64,000 nucleotides of DNA from Dactylonectria macrodidyma (lineage: Eukaryota > Ascomycota > Sordariomycetes > Hypocreales > Nectriaceae): NCBI GenBank assembly GCA_020744425.1, contig JAGMUV010000007.1, forward strand, positions 992,001-1,056,000, given 5' to 3'. A program made the position numbers and the translations under genes. This document shows, one piece after another, positions 10,433 through 21,697 of the stretch; position 1 is the stretch's first letter; the number at the start of each line of letters is the position of its first letter. The notes under the pieces are model-generated. The model did no database searches and was not told where the DNA came from. It saw only the letters and a list, made by a program, of their open reading frames with translations.

Positions 10433-11895
10433 TTAAACCAAAAATTCGTCCTTCGCAAAGTGTCCCAGCACAACACGGCCTTCGTCAAATTCCTTCTTCT
10501 CTGACCTCACAATAATGGCCGCGTGGCTGTGTCGATGATTCTGGATCCAGACGGGATACTTCCGCCAGCCCAAAGAGTCTAGGTTTCGGATCATTTCGAA
10601 CTGTTCCGGAGCAAGCGCGAGCGTTGGTTGTGCGGGCGTTGAAAGCCTGCGCTCTCTACGAAGCAAGGACCTGTCCTCGGCATTCAAGCTCTCGTCTTCG
10701 TCTTCGTCCTCAGTCGCTAGATACTCCTGGTCTTGTAGGTTATTGAGGGCTTCGTAAGCTTGCTCAACCTCTTCTCGCATTTCCTTGATCCACACAGACA
10801 TTCGGTATTCTTCGATATTCAAGCCACCCTTTCCAGTCTCGTGCAGCTTGATCCGTTTCGAGCTGCGCACATTCTGGATGACAGAGTTGATGAGAAATGC
10901 TACCACGCCGACTGGGACGAAAACGGCGACTGTCACCATAAAGGGGATGCGCTTCGCCCACGTAACCGCTGCCGCCGTGACCGTAGAGAGAGATGTTGGG
11001 CCTCGAAGCTTGGGGCGAGGTGCGATGGGATTCTTCGAGTCCAGAATGATGCCTTCGTAGCCCTTCACGAAGTTGACCTTACAACTGTCGATTTTGGTGA
11101 AGGGGTCTGTTTTCTGGATTCCTGTCGTATAGTATACGGCGCTTCGGTCGTTTACGATGTTGGCGTACAATATGTGTCGCTTGAACTTGCGCAGCCCCGA
11201 CATGAAGATTGATTTTTGGTCAGCGAGAACGGCGAGCAGAGGACGCCCAGTGTCGCGGAACTTGTCAATCATAAAAAGCTGTCGGCCAGACATTGATAAC
11301 GTCCTGGCGCCCATGACGTTCCACACGTGATTATGCCAGCCTTTGAGAGGTGTTCGAACGCCCAAATGGGGGGAGGCAAACGTGGTAAAGTTCTGACACA
11401 GTTGTCAGCACGGGAGTCGGAGGGATGTCAGGTACGGATCGCCTATACTAACCATGCACTCGACGGTGTCGAGAATGCCCTTCGCGTCAAGCAAGCCGAC
11501 AGCATAGCGCGATATCAATCCTCCAAGCGAGTATCCCACGATGCTCAGCTTCGTAATCTTTCCGCCGCGGGCCTCGATGTCGCGGAGCTGCTGTTCAATC
11601 TCGGCGCAGACGCGCTCGCCGCCCAGCTCGATACCATCGTAGGTAAAGCTACCGCTGTTCTGCTTTGCAAGGAGGAGGTAAAGATCGTCGTTCGAATACT
11701 GTTCTCGGAGCGACTTTGCGATGTTGCGCATGTGGGAGGGATTGCCCCAGAGCTGCAGCATTGGCGCGTGTTAGAAATGACGTATGCATTTCGGGTTTTC
11801 GGGGGTTATTGGGGGGTTCTTACACCGTGGACAAGGACACATAGGTGATCGGCTTGTGGGCTACCGCCAGTGAATTCTTCGTCGGACGCAGCCAT
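10433..11895 (-). CDS. DUF676 lipase/serine esterase with membrane segment (Lpl1-like)
   Basis: Exons 11895-11824, 11752-11453 and 11392-10433 give 443 residues. It is an alpha/beta hydrolase of the DUF676 (putative serine esterase) family, which includes the yeast lipid-droplet phospholipase Lpl1 and Rog1. HLCVLVHGLWGNPSHM carries the oxyanion-hole HG motif. SIVGYSLGGLISRYAVG carries the nucleophile elbow G-Y-S-L-G at about residue 92. FTTFASPHLGVRTPL follows the second intron. The likely catalytic His lies in the C-terminal part (NHRHSHAAI). A hydrophobic stretch, IPFMVTVAVFVPVGVVAFLI, around residue 270, predicts one membrane anchor, fitting an ER or lipid-droplet location. An acidic run (EDEDEDES) follows. 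The start is supported by the short MAASDEEF leader and clean phases. Assignment to Lpl1 rather than Rog1 is inference from length. Confidence 0.92.
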
Positions 11896-13417
11896 GATGC
11901 AGGAACTTGATGATTGCTGATCGATAAAGAATTCCTAGCAGCTGGGAAATCGTGGCAAGATAAATGAAATGGGAAAAAAGTTGGGATTTTAGCCCCGTCT
12001 AAGTCCGAAGGCTCAGGAGATGCGCAGCCCCAACAACCGGAGTCTCGGGGAGAGAGTTGCGCCAGGGGCTGTCACTCAGTAACAACCAGGCCCCCACCAC
12101 GTGTAAGAGGAGTGTGGCAGCACGGCGTTGGGCCAAACAACGTCCCTTGTATGGAGGAATATGTGGCTTCGAGTACAGCACTGCCTTTCGGATTACGTAC
12201 TTACGCACGGTGATGCCGTTCTCTCTCCTTCTCGTGAGGCTAAGTTTTGGCTGTGTGTGGGACAAGACAAATTTAAAAGAACCATGGGGTTCAAGAAGGC
12301 ACGCGACCAGATGAGGAGAAACAGAGCGCTTTATACCGAGAGGGTTGGCATGAGATAAGGATTGAGAGTCGAGGCCGAGATAACGTCCTCTCATGGAATA
12401 GTCGATGATATGGGCCACCATGATAACAACCCGCAAGCTTGGCGCCAACTCAAACGAGCCAGCACATCTTTTGTAGCTAGGGAGGATAGCCCTATCTAAC
12501 AGAAAGCCCCCATTCCAACGTGGCGAATCTTGTACGTATGTGGATTCAAAGTTAAGTCTGGGGAAGACGACCCTTCCGCTCTTCCCTGCGTGTCAACGGG
12601 ATCTGCTTAACACAAGAACAGAACTGATCCTCACATTCGTCAAAGCATACCTGTCAAATAGCACCGCCATAAACGGTCTGGCGCAACCACCCGTGTCGGG
12701 CTCATCGAACAGCCCGTCTCCCGAAACCCGGACTCCCCGGCATTGCCTATGCTTACTTTGATGACGACGAGACGTAGTTAAGCATATGTTCACTGTTGTT
12801 AAGCCCGCCGACTGCCTGTTGATGCATAACACTCCAATAGCACCGGACTTTAGCGGGGTCGCCGTGCTGACGGTACAGTTTCCAGGGATCCCACATGGTG
12901 CTCGGCAGCTGGAGCAGCAGCAAGCGGGTGGGTGTGGGGAGCTCTAGGAGTCTAGGGAGCAACCGCCCCTGAGAGAGCGAGCTTGGTTGGTGCTCGGGCC
13001 AAGTTGCCTCAGGCGACTCGCTCAACGCATTGCCTCGTCTTCAGTTTCCATTCTCATGAACCTGATGAGCTTCACAGCTGGACATACAGAACAACAGCTC
13101 TGAAAGGATACGAGACCAAAAAGCAATGAGTCTACACCAGTAACAAGCACCATTTTCTTTTCGTTCGCGGCCGCTGCATTGTGTTACCGTGGCGCCGCCC
13201 TTTTCTTGTACGGCCACTCCTTGGCTCTTTTGGTCGCGATCCCACGGCTCAGCTTCACATTGCACCATCCACCTCACAATAGCACCTCACAATAGCGTGA
13301 TCCTCCCCACGGCTCTCAGCAAACATTTGGCCAATACGCTATTGATTTGCAGCATTTTGGAGCAATGAAAACAGCTTAGCCACAAAAGGAATTCGAATCT
13401 GCCATCCAGTCACGACA
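11896..13417. other. Intergenic: divergent region between lipase and REX3
   Basis: About 1.5 kb. Several open frames of 60-150 codons occur here, but none has a recognisable domain, conserved-looking composition or splice partners. No repeat or RNA gene is seen. Confidence 0.55.
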
Positions 13418-15406
13418 ATGAGTCTGTCACTCAAGCACATCCCGTGCCCTGCTGGCAACAACTGTACAGCCTTCCACTGCATCTTTGGTCATGAAAGTGA
13501 CCAAGCTCCTGTTCAGACGATATCCGACCCTGCGGGTGCAGGTAGCCAAAGTAAAGACTTAGAGTCTACTTCGTCAAACCAAGACGTGCCACGAAAGCGC
13601 TTTAAGGCAGATGTCGCCCCAATCTCGGCTTCAAACGAAGATTCAAAGAATTCAGTCAAAGGCCAAACCGCCAAGGCTCCCAGCACATCGAGAACCGCCC
13701 CGAGTATTATTAAATCTACAACTCGTCCAGTCTCGCCTCCGCCTTTGAAGCGTAAAGCGCCATCCCCGGAAAGGCGAAGAACGGACTCATCCACTGCCTC
13801 ATCTATTTCGAGCTCAAAGCACCTTTCGTCAAGCAGCCAATCACTTGCTTCACCAGCACGCAAACCCTCACAATCTAAACCAAAAAAGGCTGAATCACTA
13901 AATCCGAGGCTTCTCAAGAGCTCTCCAGCCAGTCATGAGATTCGTCTCAGATTGCTCAAAATGCTTTATTCAGAGTACTCCCGCCTCAATAAAGGGCTGA
14001 AGACGAGTGCCAAAGAGGATGATAAACTTCTCGCCATATCTGATCAGGATCTTATTATTCGTGCCCTAGACGAAGAGCAACACGTCGCCGTCCATAAACC
14101 AGCAGTCTATACGAACGTCATGAAGAACAAGGTCATGCAGTACAAGCGGATGAAAACCGGCGAATGGAAAACAGAACTTGAGGAAGACAGGCAGAAGATG
14201 ATGCAGAAACAGCATGCTGAGAATGGCGCTCCCGAACCACCCAAGAAGATCGAAACTGGACTTACACCAGCTCAAGAGCTGCGGCTCACCAAACGAATTT
14301 TGACACCCATCGACGACCTAGCCGAGTTTGGATACGTTCCTATTGTACCGTCAGATGAATCCATCGAGAAGGCACGACAGGGCGTAGAGACGTCTAAAGG
14401 GTGGGAGAAGTGCGACCGTTGCCAGCAACGCTTTCAGGTTTTCCCCGGACGGCGTGAGGAAGATGGTGCATTGACAACTGGAGGATCGTGCACCTTTCAT
14501 TGGGGCAAGACGTTCATTGCCCCTAAGTCGCTTGGCGATCGATCTCACCAGCCCAAACGGTATCAGTGCTGTGGCCAAGATGTTGGAGACTCTGTTGGCT
14601 GCTTCACCGGCGACCATCATGTGTACAAAACATCAGACCCCAAGCGGCTGGCGTCTATCCTGAACTTTGCTTCGACTCCGGAGAACCCTCTCGCCCCTAC
14701 CGACCGAGCTGTGTGCTTTGACTGCGAGATGGGGTATACGGTCCACGGGCTTGAGCTGATTCGGCTAACAGCAACGTCCTGGCCAACTGGAGAAACGCTG
14801 TTAGATGTTCTAGTGAGACCACTGGGAGAGATCCTCGACCTCAACTCGCGTTACTCGGGTGTTTGGCCCGAGGACCTGGCTCAAGCGCAGCCTTGGACTG
14901 CAGACGACAGCTCAAAGCCCACTAAGAGTGAAGATGAGTACAGCAGTGGAAACGGCGAGCTGAATCCTAAGAAGAAAGTGCTCAAGATTGTCTCCTCGCC
15001 TGAAGTCGCCCGGGATCTCCTGTTTTCGCTCATTTCTCCCACCACCCCGTTGATTGGCCACGGTCTCGAAAACGATCTCAACGCGGTACGCATCGTTCAT
15101 CCGACCCTGATCGACACTGTCCTACTTTATAAACACAACCGTGGCTTGCCATTCCGATATGGACTCAAGATGCTAATGGACGTCCACCTCAATCGAAAGA
15201 TTCAGCAAGAGACCGGGCCGAAGATGTTGGGACACGACTCAGCTGAAGACGCAAGAGCAGCAGGTGACCTGGTGCGGTTGAAGATCAAGAACATGTGGAT
15301 GGACTTGCAGAGAATGGGGTGGAGGCTAGTGAATGGGGAACTCTTGGCCCCTGGACAGAGTGTTAGTGGCAAGGTGACCCTGACGGAGGAATTTATCGAA
15401 AATTGA
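13418..15406 (+). CDS. REX3: RNA exonuclease 3 (Rex3, DEDDh family)
   Basis: Intron-less 662-residue protein. Rex3 is a 3'-5' exoribonuclease that trims the RNA of RNase MRP and other small RNAs in yeast (known). The N-terminus has a short Cys/His knuckle (C-P-A-G-N-N-C-T-A-F-H-C-IFGH), then about 130 Ser/Pro/Lys-rich residues probably involved in nuclear localisation, and a central region with a second Cys cluster (KCDRCQQRF, YQCCGQDVGDSVGC, HHVYKT). The C-terminal exonuclease domain has all DEDDh motifs: CFDCEMGYT (Asp and Glu, about residue 434), GHGLENDLNAVR (Asp, about 551) and HDSAEDARAAGDLV (His and Asp, about 606-611). The domain order matches fungal Rex3 rather than Rex4 (shorter) or Rex1. 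Confidence 0.95.
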   Translation: MSLSLKHIPCPAGNNCTAFHCIFGHESDQAPVQTISDPAGAGSQSKDLESTSSNQDVPRKRFKADVAPISASNEDSKNSVKGQTAKAPSTSRTAPSIIKSTTRPVSPPPLKRKAPSPERRRTDSSTASSISSSKHLSSSSQSLASPARKPSQSKPKKAESLNPRLLKSSPASHEIRLRLLKMLYSEYSRLNKGLKTSAKEDDKLLAISDQDLIIRALDEEQHVAVHKPAVYTNVMKNKVMQYKRMKTGEWKTELEEDRQKMMQKQHAENGAPEPPKKIETGLTPAQELRLTKRILTPIDDLAEFGYVPIVPSDESIEKARQGVETSKGWEKCDRCQQRFQVFPGRREEDGALTTGGSCTFHWGKTFIAPKSLGDRSHQPKRYQCCGQDVGDSVGCFTGDHHVYKTSDPKRLASILNFASTPENPLAPTDRAVCFDCEMGYTVHGLELIRLTATSWPTGETLLDVLVRPLGEILDLNSRYSGVWPEDLAQAQPWTADDSSKPTKSEDEYSSGNGELNPKKKVLKIVSSPEVARDLLFSLISPTTPLIGHGLENDLNAVRIVHPTLIDTVLLYKHNRGLPFRYGLKMLMDVHLNRKIQQETGPKMLGHDSAEDARAAGDLVRLKIKNMWMDLQRMGWRLVNGELLAPGQSVSGKVTLTEEFIEN

Positions 15407-15876
15407 TAACATGAATCGCGACATTGCCAGCTGGTTAGGAAGTAAATTTATTTGGCTAGAAGCGCCTCAAAACCGTAGGGCGATGGTGGTTTGGGATACT
15501 AGCATAGATAGCTATGCGAGGTAAACTGGTGAACGATGCTTAAAAGACATTTTATATACCGTCTTAAGATTTTGGATTTTAGTTGCACATTTATGTGAGT
15601 TTTAAGCGAGATTCGGAACTGTAAGTGCATAACCGGGCTGGTGAAGTTTGTGGATGACCGATCAAACACACTAAGCTGTACGATCATGAGAATCTTACGC
15701 ATACACTATTGTATAGCACTGACTTCGGTTAGGAACATTTATGTGAGAGTGAGAGATATGGTTGGTATTCCCTTTTGATCCCTTTCTAGAAATACATGGT
15801 TGGTGAGATGGGATGACCTCATTCATCACCAACAATAAGCGGGGAGTTCCCTTCCGACACATTAGATATACAACGT
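15407..15876. other. Intergenic: convergent 3' flanks of REX3 and PHB1
   Basis: About 470 bp of AT-rich DNA between two convergent genes. No coding signal is seen. Confidence 0.6.
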
Positions 15877-16774
15877 TTAAGCCTTGCCCACCGACAACAG
15901 GTACTGGCCACCCTGCTTGCCTCCAGGCAGGTATGCCACGTTGGGGTTCGATGACAGGGTCGCTGCAATCTCCCTACTAGCCTCGATCTTTCGGATCTGG
16001 ATGAGACCGTCACCGGCTTTGGCCATGGCCTTGCTGATGGCCTCGGCACTCTCGGACTCGCCCTCGGCGCGGATGACGTTGGCCTGGCGCTCCTGCTCAG
16101 CACGCTCGACGATGAAGCGCGCTCGCTCAGCGTCCTGCTGGGCAATCTGCTTCTGCTCGACAGCTTTGGTGAACTCGCGGCCAAAGGTCATGTGCGTGAT
16201 GGAGACATCTTCGAGAGCGATGTTGAACTCGGCAGCTCGGCGGGTGAGGTCCTCGCGGATGCGCTCAGAGACTGACTCTCGCTGGGTAATGAGCTCGGCG
16301 GCGTCGAACTGGGCAACGATGGACTTTAGGACCTCGTTACCGATGGAGGGGAGAACTCGCTCGTCGTAGTCGGCGCCGAGGTTCTGTGGCGGGCGTTAGA
16401 GTCGATGCTATTCACTTTCACAACTTAAGCAAATGGAGTCTCACCTGGTAAATCTTGGGAAGTTCCTTGACGCTTGGCCGGTGTAGCACTCGCAGAGTCA
16501 AGCTGACCATCTGCAAATCCTTGCTACCAGTGGTCGTGGCGATATTTCTGGGCTTGGTGCGCACGTCGAATATGATAGCCTTCTGCAGCCAGGGGACGAG
16601 GAAGTGGGTTCCCTCATTCACGACATCCTTCTTAACACCAGAGTAACGATCGAAGATGACGGCACGAGTGCCGCCCTTGACGTCGAAAATGGCGTTGCTA
16701 GCAAGAAAGACGCCCGCCGACGCCGGCACCGCCATGCGGTACATCCAGTTGAGAGCCCTCGCAGCGCCCGCCAT
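15877..16774 (-). CDS. PHB1: Prohibitin 1
   Basis: Exons 16774-16445 and 16383-15877 give 278 residues, normal for Phb1. With Phb2 it forms the ring complex of the mitochondrial inner membrane that scaffolds m-AAA protease and cardiolipin metabolism (known). The N-terminus has a hydrophobic anchor ([17 protein letters not shown]). The PHB domain follows: [45 protein letters not shown] and [17 protein letters not shown]. After the intron comes [15 protein letters not shown] coiled coil ([22 protein letters not shown]) and the [14 protein letters not shown] segment close the protein. It is head-to-head with QCR8, only 320 bp apart. Confidence 0.97.
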
Positions 16775-17094
16775 GTTGTCGGTTTATATGTTGTTGTGCG
16801 TGGGCTGCCGGGAAGCCGGAAGGGGTGTCGAGATGCACTAGGTCGGTCGCTTGTTCGAAAGCTTTCGGAGGGGACGGCGATGGTGGATTTGAAGCTCTTG
16901 CAACAGTCCCGGCAACCTCCGCCCAGGATGTGAATTTTGGAGTGCGGGCGGGGCACTAGTCCTGTTTGGGAAAGCTCGGCTGATGGGGAGCCGTCTGCGT
17001 TTTCGAACCTCAACCCGAGAAATCCTGCCCTTTTGCCTCGCCTTGCCCATCACCGAGGAATCCACCACCGAGTCCCCCGTGCAAATCCGCCAAC
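16775..17094. promoter_or_regulatory. Bidirectional promoter PHB1/QCR8
   Basis: The two start codons are 320 bp apart and point away from each other. Both products sit in the mitochondrial inner membrane, so shared control is plausible but inferred. No TATA box is obvious. Confidence 0.5.
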
Positions 17095-17839
17095 ATGAAG
17101 CCCACTCAGGCTCTCCGATCTCACCTCGATCCCGTCAACGGGCAGTACGTGAAACCCGCGCCGGATTCGCGATTGGCGCCGCGGCCGCGAGCGTGCGGCT
17201 TTTCCCGCTGGACTGGAAATCCGTCTCGCCCGGGCTTCGACGCCAATGGCCTCCTGCCCTCAATCGCCACGGAATTGTTTGCTAACGAGGAATCGCAGCT
17301 ACCTGGGCAACTGGGGCCACTTCGGTAAGCGCCTGATCCTCCAAACTGCGATCGAATTGGACCGATAAGGACACGACGGACCAAGGGGATTGATGACGCA
17401 TGGGAAACGCTGCGATTGAGCCGACGGGCTGCCATGATTGAACACATCTCTCAGCCATCAATCCCCCCGCCGGACTGCCTTAATCGACACCATTATCACG
17501 CAAATGAGAAACGGTCTCGGAGGAACACTTGCTAATTCGATGCAGGTGGTGAGAAGCAGCGTGGTATCGTCACCTACGGTCTATCCGCCAACCGACAGAA
17601 CCCCTGGAACGGCGCCGTCAACGCCGCCATCTTCAACACCTTCCGCCGCACCAAGGGCCAAATCTTCTACTGGCTTCCTCCCATGATTGCCGGCTACTAC
17701 CTCATGGACTGGGCTACTGAGCGGTACGGCACAGCCAAACCCCATCACAAACTCGAGGCTCCAAAACTAATGATTTCGCAGCAACCACTACTTCCAGTCC
17801 AAGGCTGGTCGTGCTGAGTTCGGTGATGAGGAGGAATAA
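17095..17839 (+). CDS. QCR8: Ubiquinol-cytochrome c reductase subunit 8 (complex III)
   Basis: Four exons (17095-17144, 17299-17324, 17546-17723, 17782-17839) give 103 residues. Qcr8 is the small single-span subunit that packs against cytochrome b at the ubiquinone-binding side of complex III (known). The second exon is only 26 nt and encodes the diagnostic YLGNWGHFG. Exon 3 carries GGEKQRGIVTYGLSANRQNPW, AIFNTFRRTKGQIFYWLPP and the membrane segment MIAGYYLMDWATER. Exon 4 is the acidic tail. The exon 1 donor is gtacgt at 17145, which gives NGHYLGNW in frame. Using the later gtgaaa would break the frame. Confidence 0.94.
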
Positions 17840-18419
17840 AGTCACCACGAAGTGAGAAGGAGTGTTGGAGTAGAGGTGCTAAACCTCTGGACTCATTGTA
17901 CATCATTGCCTAGACCTGGAGACGCAATAGACAATTGTCACAACATCTCATTGTTATTATCCACATCTCTTAAACCCAATTGTACCAGAATGGTGAAGTG
18001 ATAAAAGTCCTGTCAGCGACAAATATAGTAATTTGTCGTGAGAAAGATGCACTCGCATTGCGCTCATCGACTGGTAATTGATATTGCCCCGGCCTTGATT
18101 GGACTGTCGCCTTCCAGGTTGGCCCGGCTGTTGCACTGTGCCATGTCACGTGAGCCAATTCAAGGCTCGGATCCGGCGATACAAATCACCGAGCGCGGTG
18201 CGGGTAGCTCCCCTCACCGAGAAAAAAAGGTCGGGCTTTGCAGAAAAATTTCGAGGTCAGTGGAGGCTCGAACAACCAAAGTTGAACGTTTGCGACCACC
18301 CACCTGCACACCCCGAATACCCTCAATTGGCCCGAACATCCCGTTTCCGTGGACGTCTGAGACCAATTGCATAGTCGCCGCCTCTTTCCACACTCCCGAG
18401 AACTTCTACAGCCGCAGCA
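17840..18419. other. Intergenic: QCR8 3' flank and NHP2 promoter
   Basis: About 580 bp with no supported coding region. The open frame at 18038-18604 is a frame shadow that runs into NHP2. Confidence 0.6.
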
Positions 18420-19208
18420 ATGGCCGCCGAGAAGCCCGACAAGAAGGAGAAGAAGGACAAGAAGCGCAGCGACGAGTCGGGCGTGTCCAAGTCCAAGAAG
18501 GAGAAGAAAGAGAAGAAGGACAAGAAGGAGAAGCTAGCCGCCGCCCTCGAGGAGAAGATCCAGCAGGATGCTCCCCCCAGCGCTGCCGTCAACGTCGCCG
18601 ATGACGACTCCGATATGGAGGAGGCCAAGATCGAGGAGCTCCCCCTAGAGCGCACCGTCGTGCCGTTCGCCGTCCCCGTCGCGGACGAGAAGGGCATGAA
18701 GAAGATCTACAAGACGATCCGAAAGGGTATGTTGCGCGTCGACGCATGACGGATTTCTAAACAATTGACTAACGCGATCCCCATCACAGCTGCCAAGCAG
18801 AACACTCTCAAGCGTGGTGTCAAGGAGGTCGTCAAGACCCTCCGCAAGTCTCCCCCTTCGGCCCCTGGCTACACCTCGTTCCCCGGCGTCGTCATCATCG
18901 CCGGCGACATCTCGCCCATGGACGTCATCTCTCACCTGCCCGTGCTGTGCGAGGACCACAACGTGCCCTTCATCTTCGTCACCTCGCGTGCTGAGCTGGG
19001 CGCCGCCGCCAAGACCAAGCGACCTACCAGCGTCGTCATGATCATGGAGAAGCCCGAGGGCAAGAAGAGCAAGGACAAGTCGGCCGACAAGGACGGCGAG
19101 GACGACGGCGAGGCGTTTGGCGACAGCTACGCGTCGCTCGTCAAGTACGTGCAGAAGGAGTACTCCAAGCAGGCCGACTGGGTCAAGGGCGAGTCGTCGA
19201 AGGTCTAG
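18420..19208 (+). CDS. NHP2: H/ACA ribonucleoprotein subunit Nhp2
   Basis: Exons 18420-18726 and 18790-19208 give 241 residues. Nhp2 is the L7Ae-family core protein of H/ACA snoRNPs that guide rRNA pseudouridylation (known). The first 40 residues are Lys/Glu-rich repeats (KKEKKDKK type). The L7Ae domain follows: KKIYKTIRKAAKQNTLKRGV (intron within the AA), KEVVKTLRKS, GVVIIAGDISPMDVISHLPV, CEDHNVPFIFVTSRAELG and RPTSVVMIM. The family norm is about 155 residues in yeast. The excess comes from the charged N-terminus and a KKSKDKSADKDGEDDGE insert near the C-terminus, as in other filamentous fungi. Confidence 0.95.
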
Positions 19209-19734
19209 AAGCGTCGGCACTAGCCAGATGTGACGATGTGCGAATATGGAGGGAGGAATGTCGCAGACTATGTGTGTGTCGGGATCTGGATGTACTATAC
19301 CAGATATTTGGCCGACGAATATGGCCGAATGGGCTTGGCGGCGTTCAGGTATTTTTACTTCATTGAAAATGGGAGACTTGATTTCTAGATTTTCGACAAC
19401 GATTCCTGCCAAGATCAAACGTGACATTGACCCGACTCCTCCCGAACATTCGTAACGGGCATCATTCACATTTGTTCACATATGTTCACATCTTTTCATC
19501 GATTCAAAAACACTTGACGTTTTTTAAAGTAGATATTATTTCGCCAGCCCCAGTGGGCGACTAGTACATGGACGTGGATGAAATACAGCGAGGTTCAAGC
19601 AAGGAACAATAACCCTTCGTCCGCAATACTCTGCAACCTGCATCACCCCTCCCTAATAGCACACGGGATGGCATGAGCTGCTCATACGGCGCAGGTCATT
19701 GCCGTCCTATCGTTTCGACGTTTACGCGTCCCGC
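19209..19734. other. Intergenic: convergent 3' flanks of NHP2 and DUF1761 gene
   Basis: About 525 bp. TTTGTTCACATATGTTCACATC (three TTCACAT copies) occurs near 19470-19495. No coding signal is seen. Confidence 0.55.
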
Positions 19735-20336
19735 TTATTCAAAAGGGTTGGTTCGGGTTCCCCACCAGGTGAGGAAGACGGAGAGACCAAGAGTCTCAAT
19801 GAGCTTGGCGGCGAGGCTGACGCCGATGGTGTCGAGCGGGCGCTTCTCAACGACGAGCTGGTTGATGTACTAGATTGAGATTGTCAGTCGGACTGGTTCA
19901 TGGTACGACACAATGTGAACCCAGACACGACAAAGTGTCAGGGGAATGAGAGAAAACTCACGCCGGGAGCAGCAGTAGCGAAGAAGATCAAGCTGCCAAG
20001 GTAGGCGGCTCCCTTGTAGCTCAAGGTACCGGTGGCGTTGATGAGAGCACCAACACCGTAGCTCTGCAGGGCGGATCCGACGACGGACGAGCTCCAGGCG
20101 AGGGCGGCACCGCTGGCCTCCTTGGATCGGATGAACTCCTCCTTGGTGTTGGCCAGCTTGGCGCGCTGGTACGTCGCGCCCAGCAGCGGCGAGAGAACCA
20201 CCAGCTCGACGCCGTGGTTGAAGGCCGTGCCGAGGGCGATGGCCGAGGGCTTAACGGGGGGAAGGTCTAGATTCATTCGTTAGGTGAGGGACGGGGCAGA
20301 CGGATACGTGAGGGGAAACGAACAGTGCAGAGACAT
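19735..20336 (-). CDS. DUF1761-like small membrane protein
   Basis: Exons 20336-20324 (13 nt), 20266-19962 and 19869-19735 give 150 residues. The protein has about four hydrophobic segments: AIALGTAFNHGVELVVLSPLLGATYQ, ALAWSSSVVGSALQSYGVGALI, GAAYLGSLIFFATAAPG, and SLAAKLIETLGLSVFLTWWG. The pattern of a SPLLG motif after helix 1, a YGV-ALI-TG stretch, and EKRPLDTIGVSLAAKLI near the end resembles DUF1761, a family of unknown function. That assignment is by eye. The short first exon (MSLHY) uses a weak donor, gttcgt, with a good branch site and acceptor (ctaacg...tctag). An alternative is translation from the ATG inside exon 2's 5' extension at 20276, which would start MNLDLPPV. Cellular location is not evident. 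Confidence 0.68.
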
Positions 20337-21697
20337 TGTTGGTTTGATGTGAAAAGTGAGAAAGTGAGGCCGTGTAAGTCGAGTTCGTGAGCTTCAGAGG
20401 TCGTGACAAAAGTACTAGATTTGAATCTACGTCAACAAGCGGCGCGTGTGGCTATTTGTACTTCCTGCTACGGCTGTCTCACTTTTTCTCCCCCTCAACC
20501 CCTCCCCATTCCTCGATCCCGATCGCCTCTGACGAGCTCGTGGCTTGCCCGCCCTCCGGGCGTGTCGTCACCAGAAATCATGATGTCACCATTTCTGCGA
20601 GACTTCTTCGAGCCCCGGCGCGGAGGTCAATTGGCATGGGGACGGGTTGATTGCGGGGCTAGTACCCAGGTACCTGATTTCGCTTACTGGGTCGCTGTCC
20701 CTGCGCCGGTACCTTTCCTCCGTCGGGTACTTTTAGCGCTAACACCATCCCAGCCGCTAGCCCCTCTGAATATGGCGGGCACCACCTAGGCACTGTGGGC
20801 GGTTCCTCTGTGGCGGGTGTAATGATGGTGTCACGGCGTCATGCCCATCACCTCTCCTTCTCCTCACTCTCTCCTGGCCCACCTAATGAGAAAAAAAATC
20901 AAGGCTAATAATATGCACATGGAGCGTTTGCGGCTACAGCCGGGTTCGGCTTGGCCTGCCCAGTTCTTCCCGTCTCGCCCCGTCTCGACTGGTCGGTCCA
21001 GTCGTGTGCGTGTGCCTGGCAGCACCCACGTCTGCCCGCATGGCGCTGTCACTGGTTGCTAGCCAACGTCACTGGACCCAGAAGCAGTTGTCTCAGACTT
21101 TTGATGCCAGCTGAAATGGCCACATGGGACATACACCAGACCATTTGCAGCACATAGTGAACATCAAAATGGGAATGGATGGGTGAAGGGATGGGTTGCA
21201 TGAAGGCCAAATTGTGGCTGGACCCTGACAACATGTCAACCATGTCTTGCCAGATGAATAGTCTCATATTGGGTCCCGTGGGCAGTCTAGCTGTAGGTGA
21301 TGCACACAACACGTACACACACGTACACACACGTACACACACATAAACACGCGATTCTCTGCACAGTCCGTCACTCATCCATATCACTCCCTCACCAATG
21401 CGCAGCGTACACCTCATGCACAAATAGACACTCTCCAAACTGCTCCAGCCAAGTAAAATCCTCTTGGCCCGAAATCGCTAGCATGAATTCCATCAGCCGC
21501 CGGATATCCCCAGTCCCCTTCAATACCGTACACTCCTGCCATATATGGCAACTAAAAAACTCCATGCGTCTATCTGTACACGAGGGCAGGGGGCTCATGC
21601 CCTGTACCATATCCCAGCCCCTCCGCCGCTCGTTTCTCCACGTGCCGGTGACATCCAAAGCCCATCATGAGTGATTCCTTCCGAGAGGTCATGTATT
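20337..21697. other. Intergenic: DUF1761 promoter and NEM1 3' flank
   Basis: About 1.36 kb. One AGGTACCT at 20668-20675 with GGTACC at about 20709. A short tandem repeat, ACGTACACAC x3, lies near 21309-21342. The open frames have no domain. Confidence 0.55.
21309..21342 (+). repeat. Tandem repeat, 10-bp unit ACGTACACAC
   Basis: Three consecutive near-identical copies of the 10-mer, followed by a degenerate CACATAAACAC. Non-coding microsatellite. Confidence 0.75.

Noticed and set aside
11999..12448. 149-codon minus-strand frame between the lipase and REX3
   Set aside because: No domain, no supporting splice structure, and composition of random intergenic DNA.
21309..21342. CRISPR-like repeat or telomeric repeat
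   Set aside because: It is a plain 10-bp microsatellite with no spacers; the unit is not TTAGGG.
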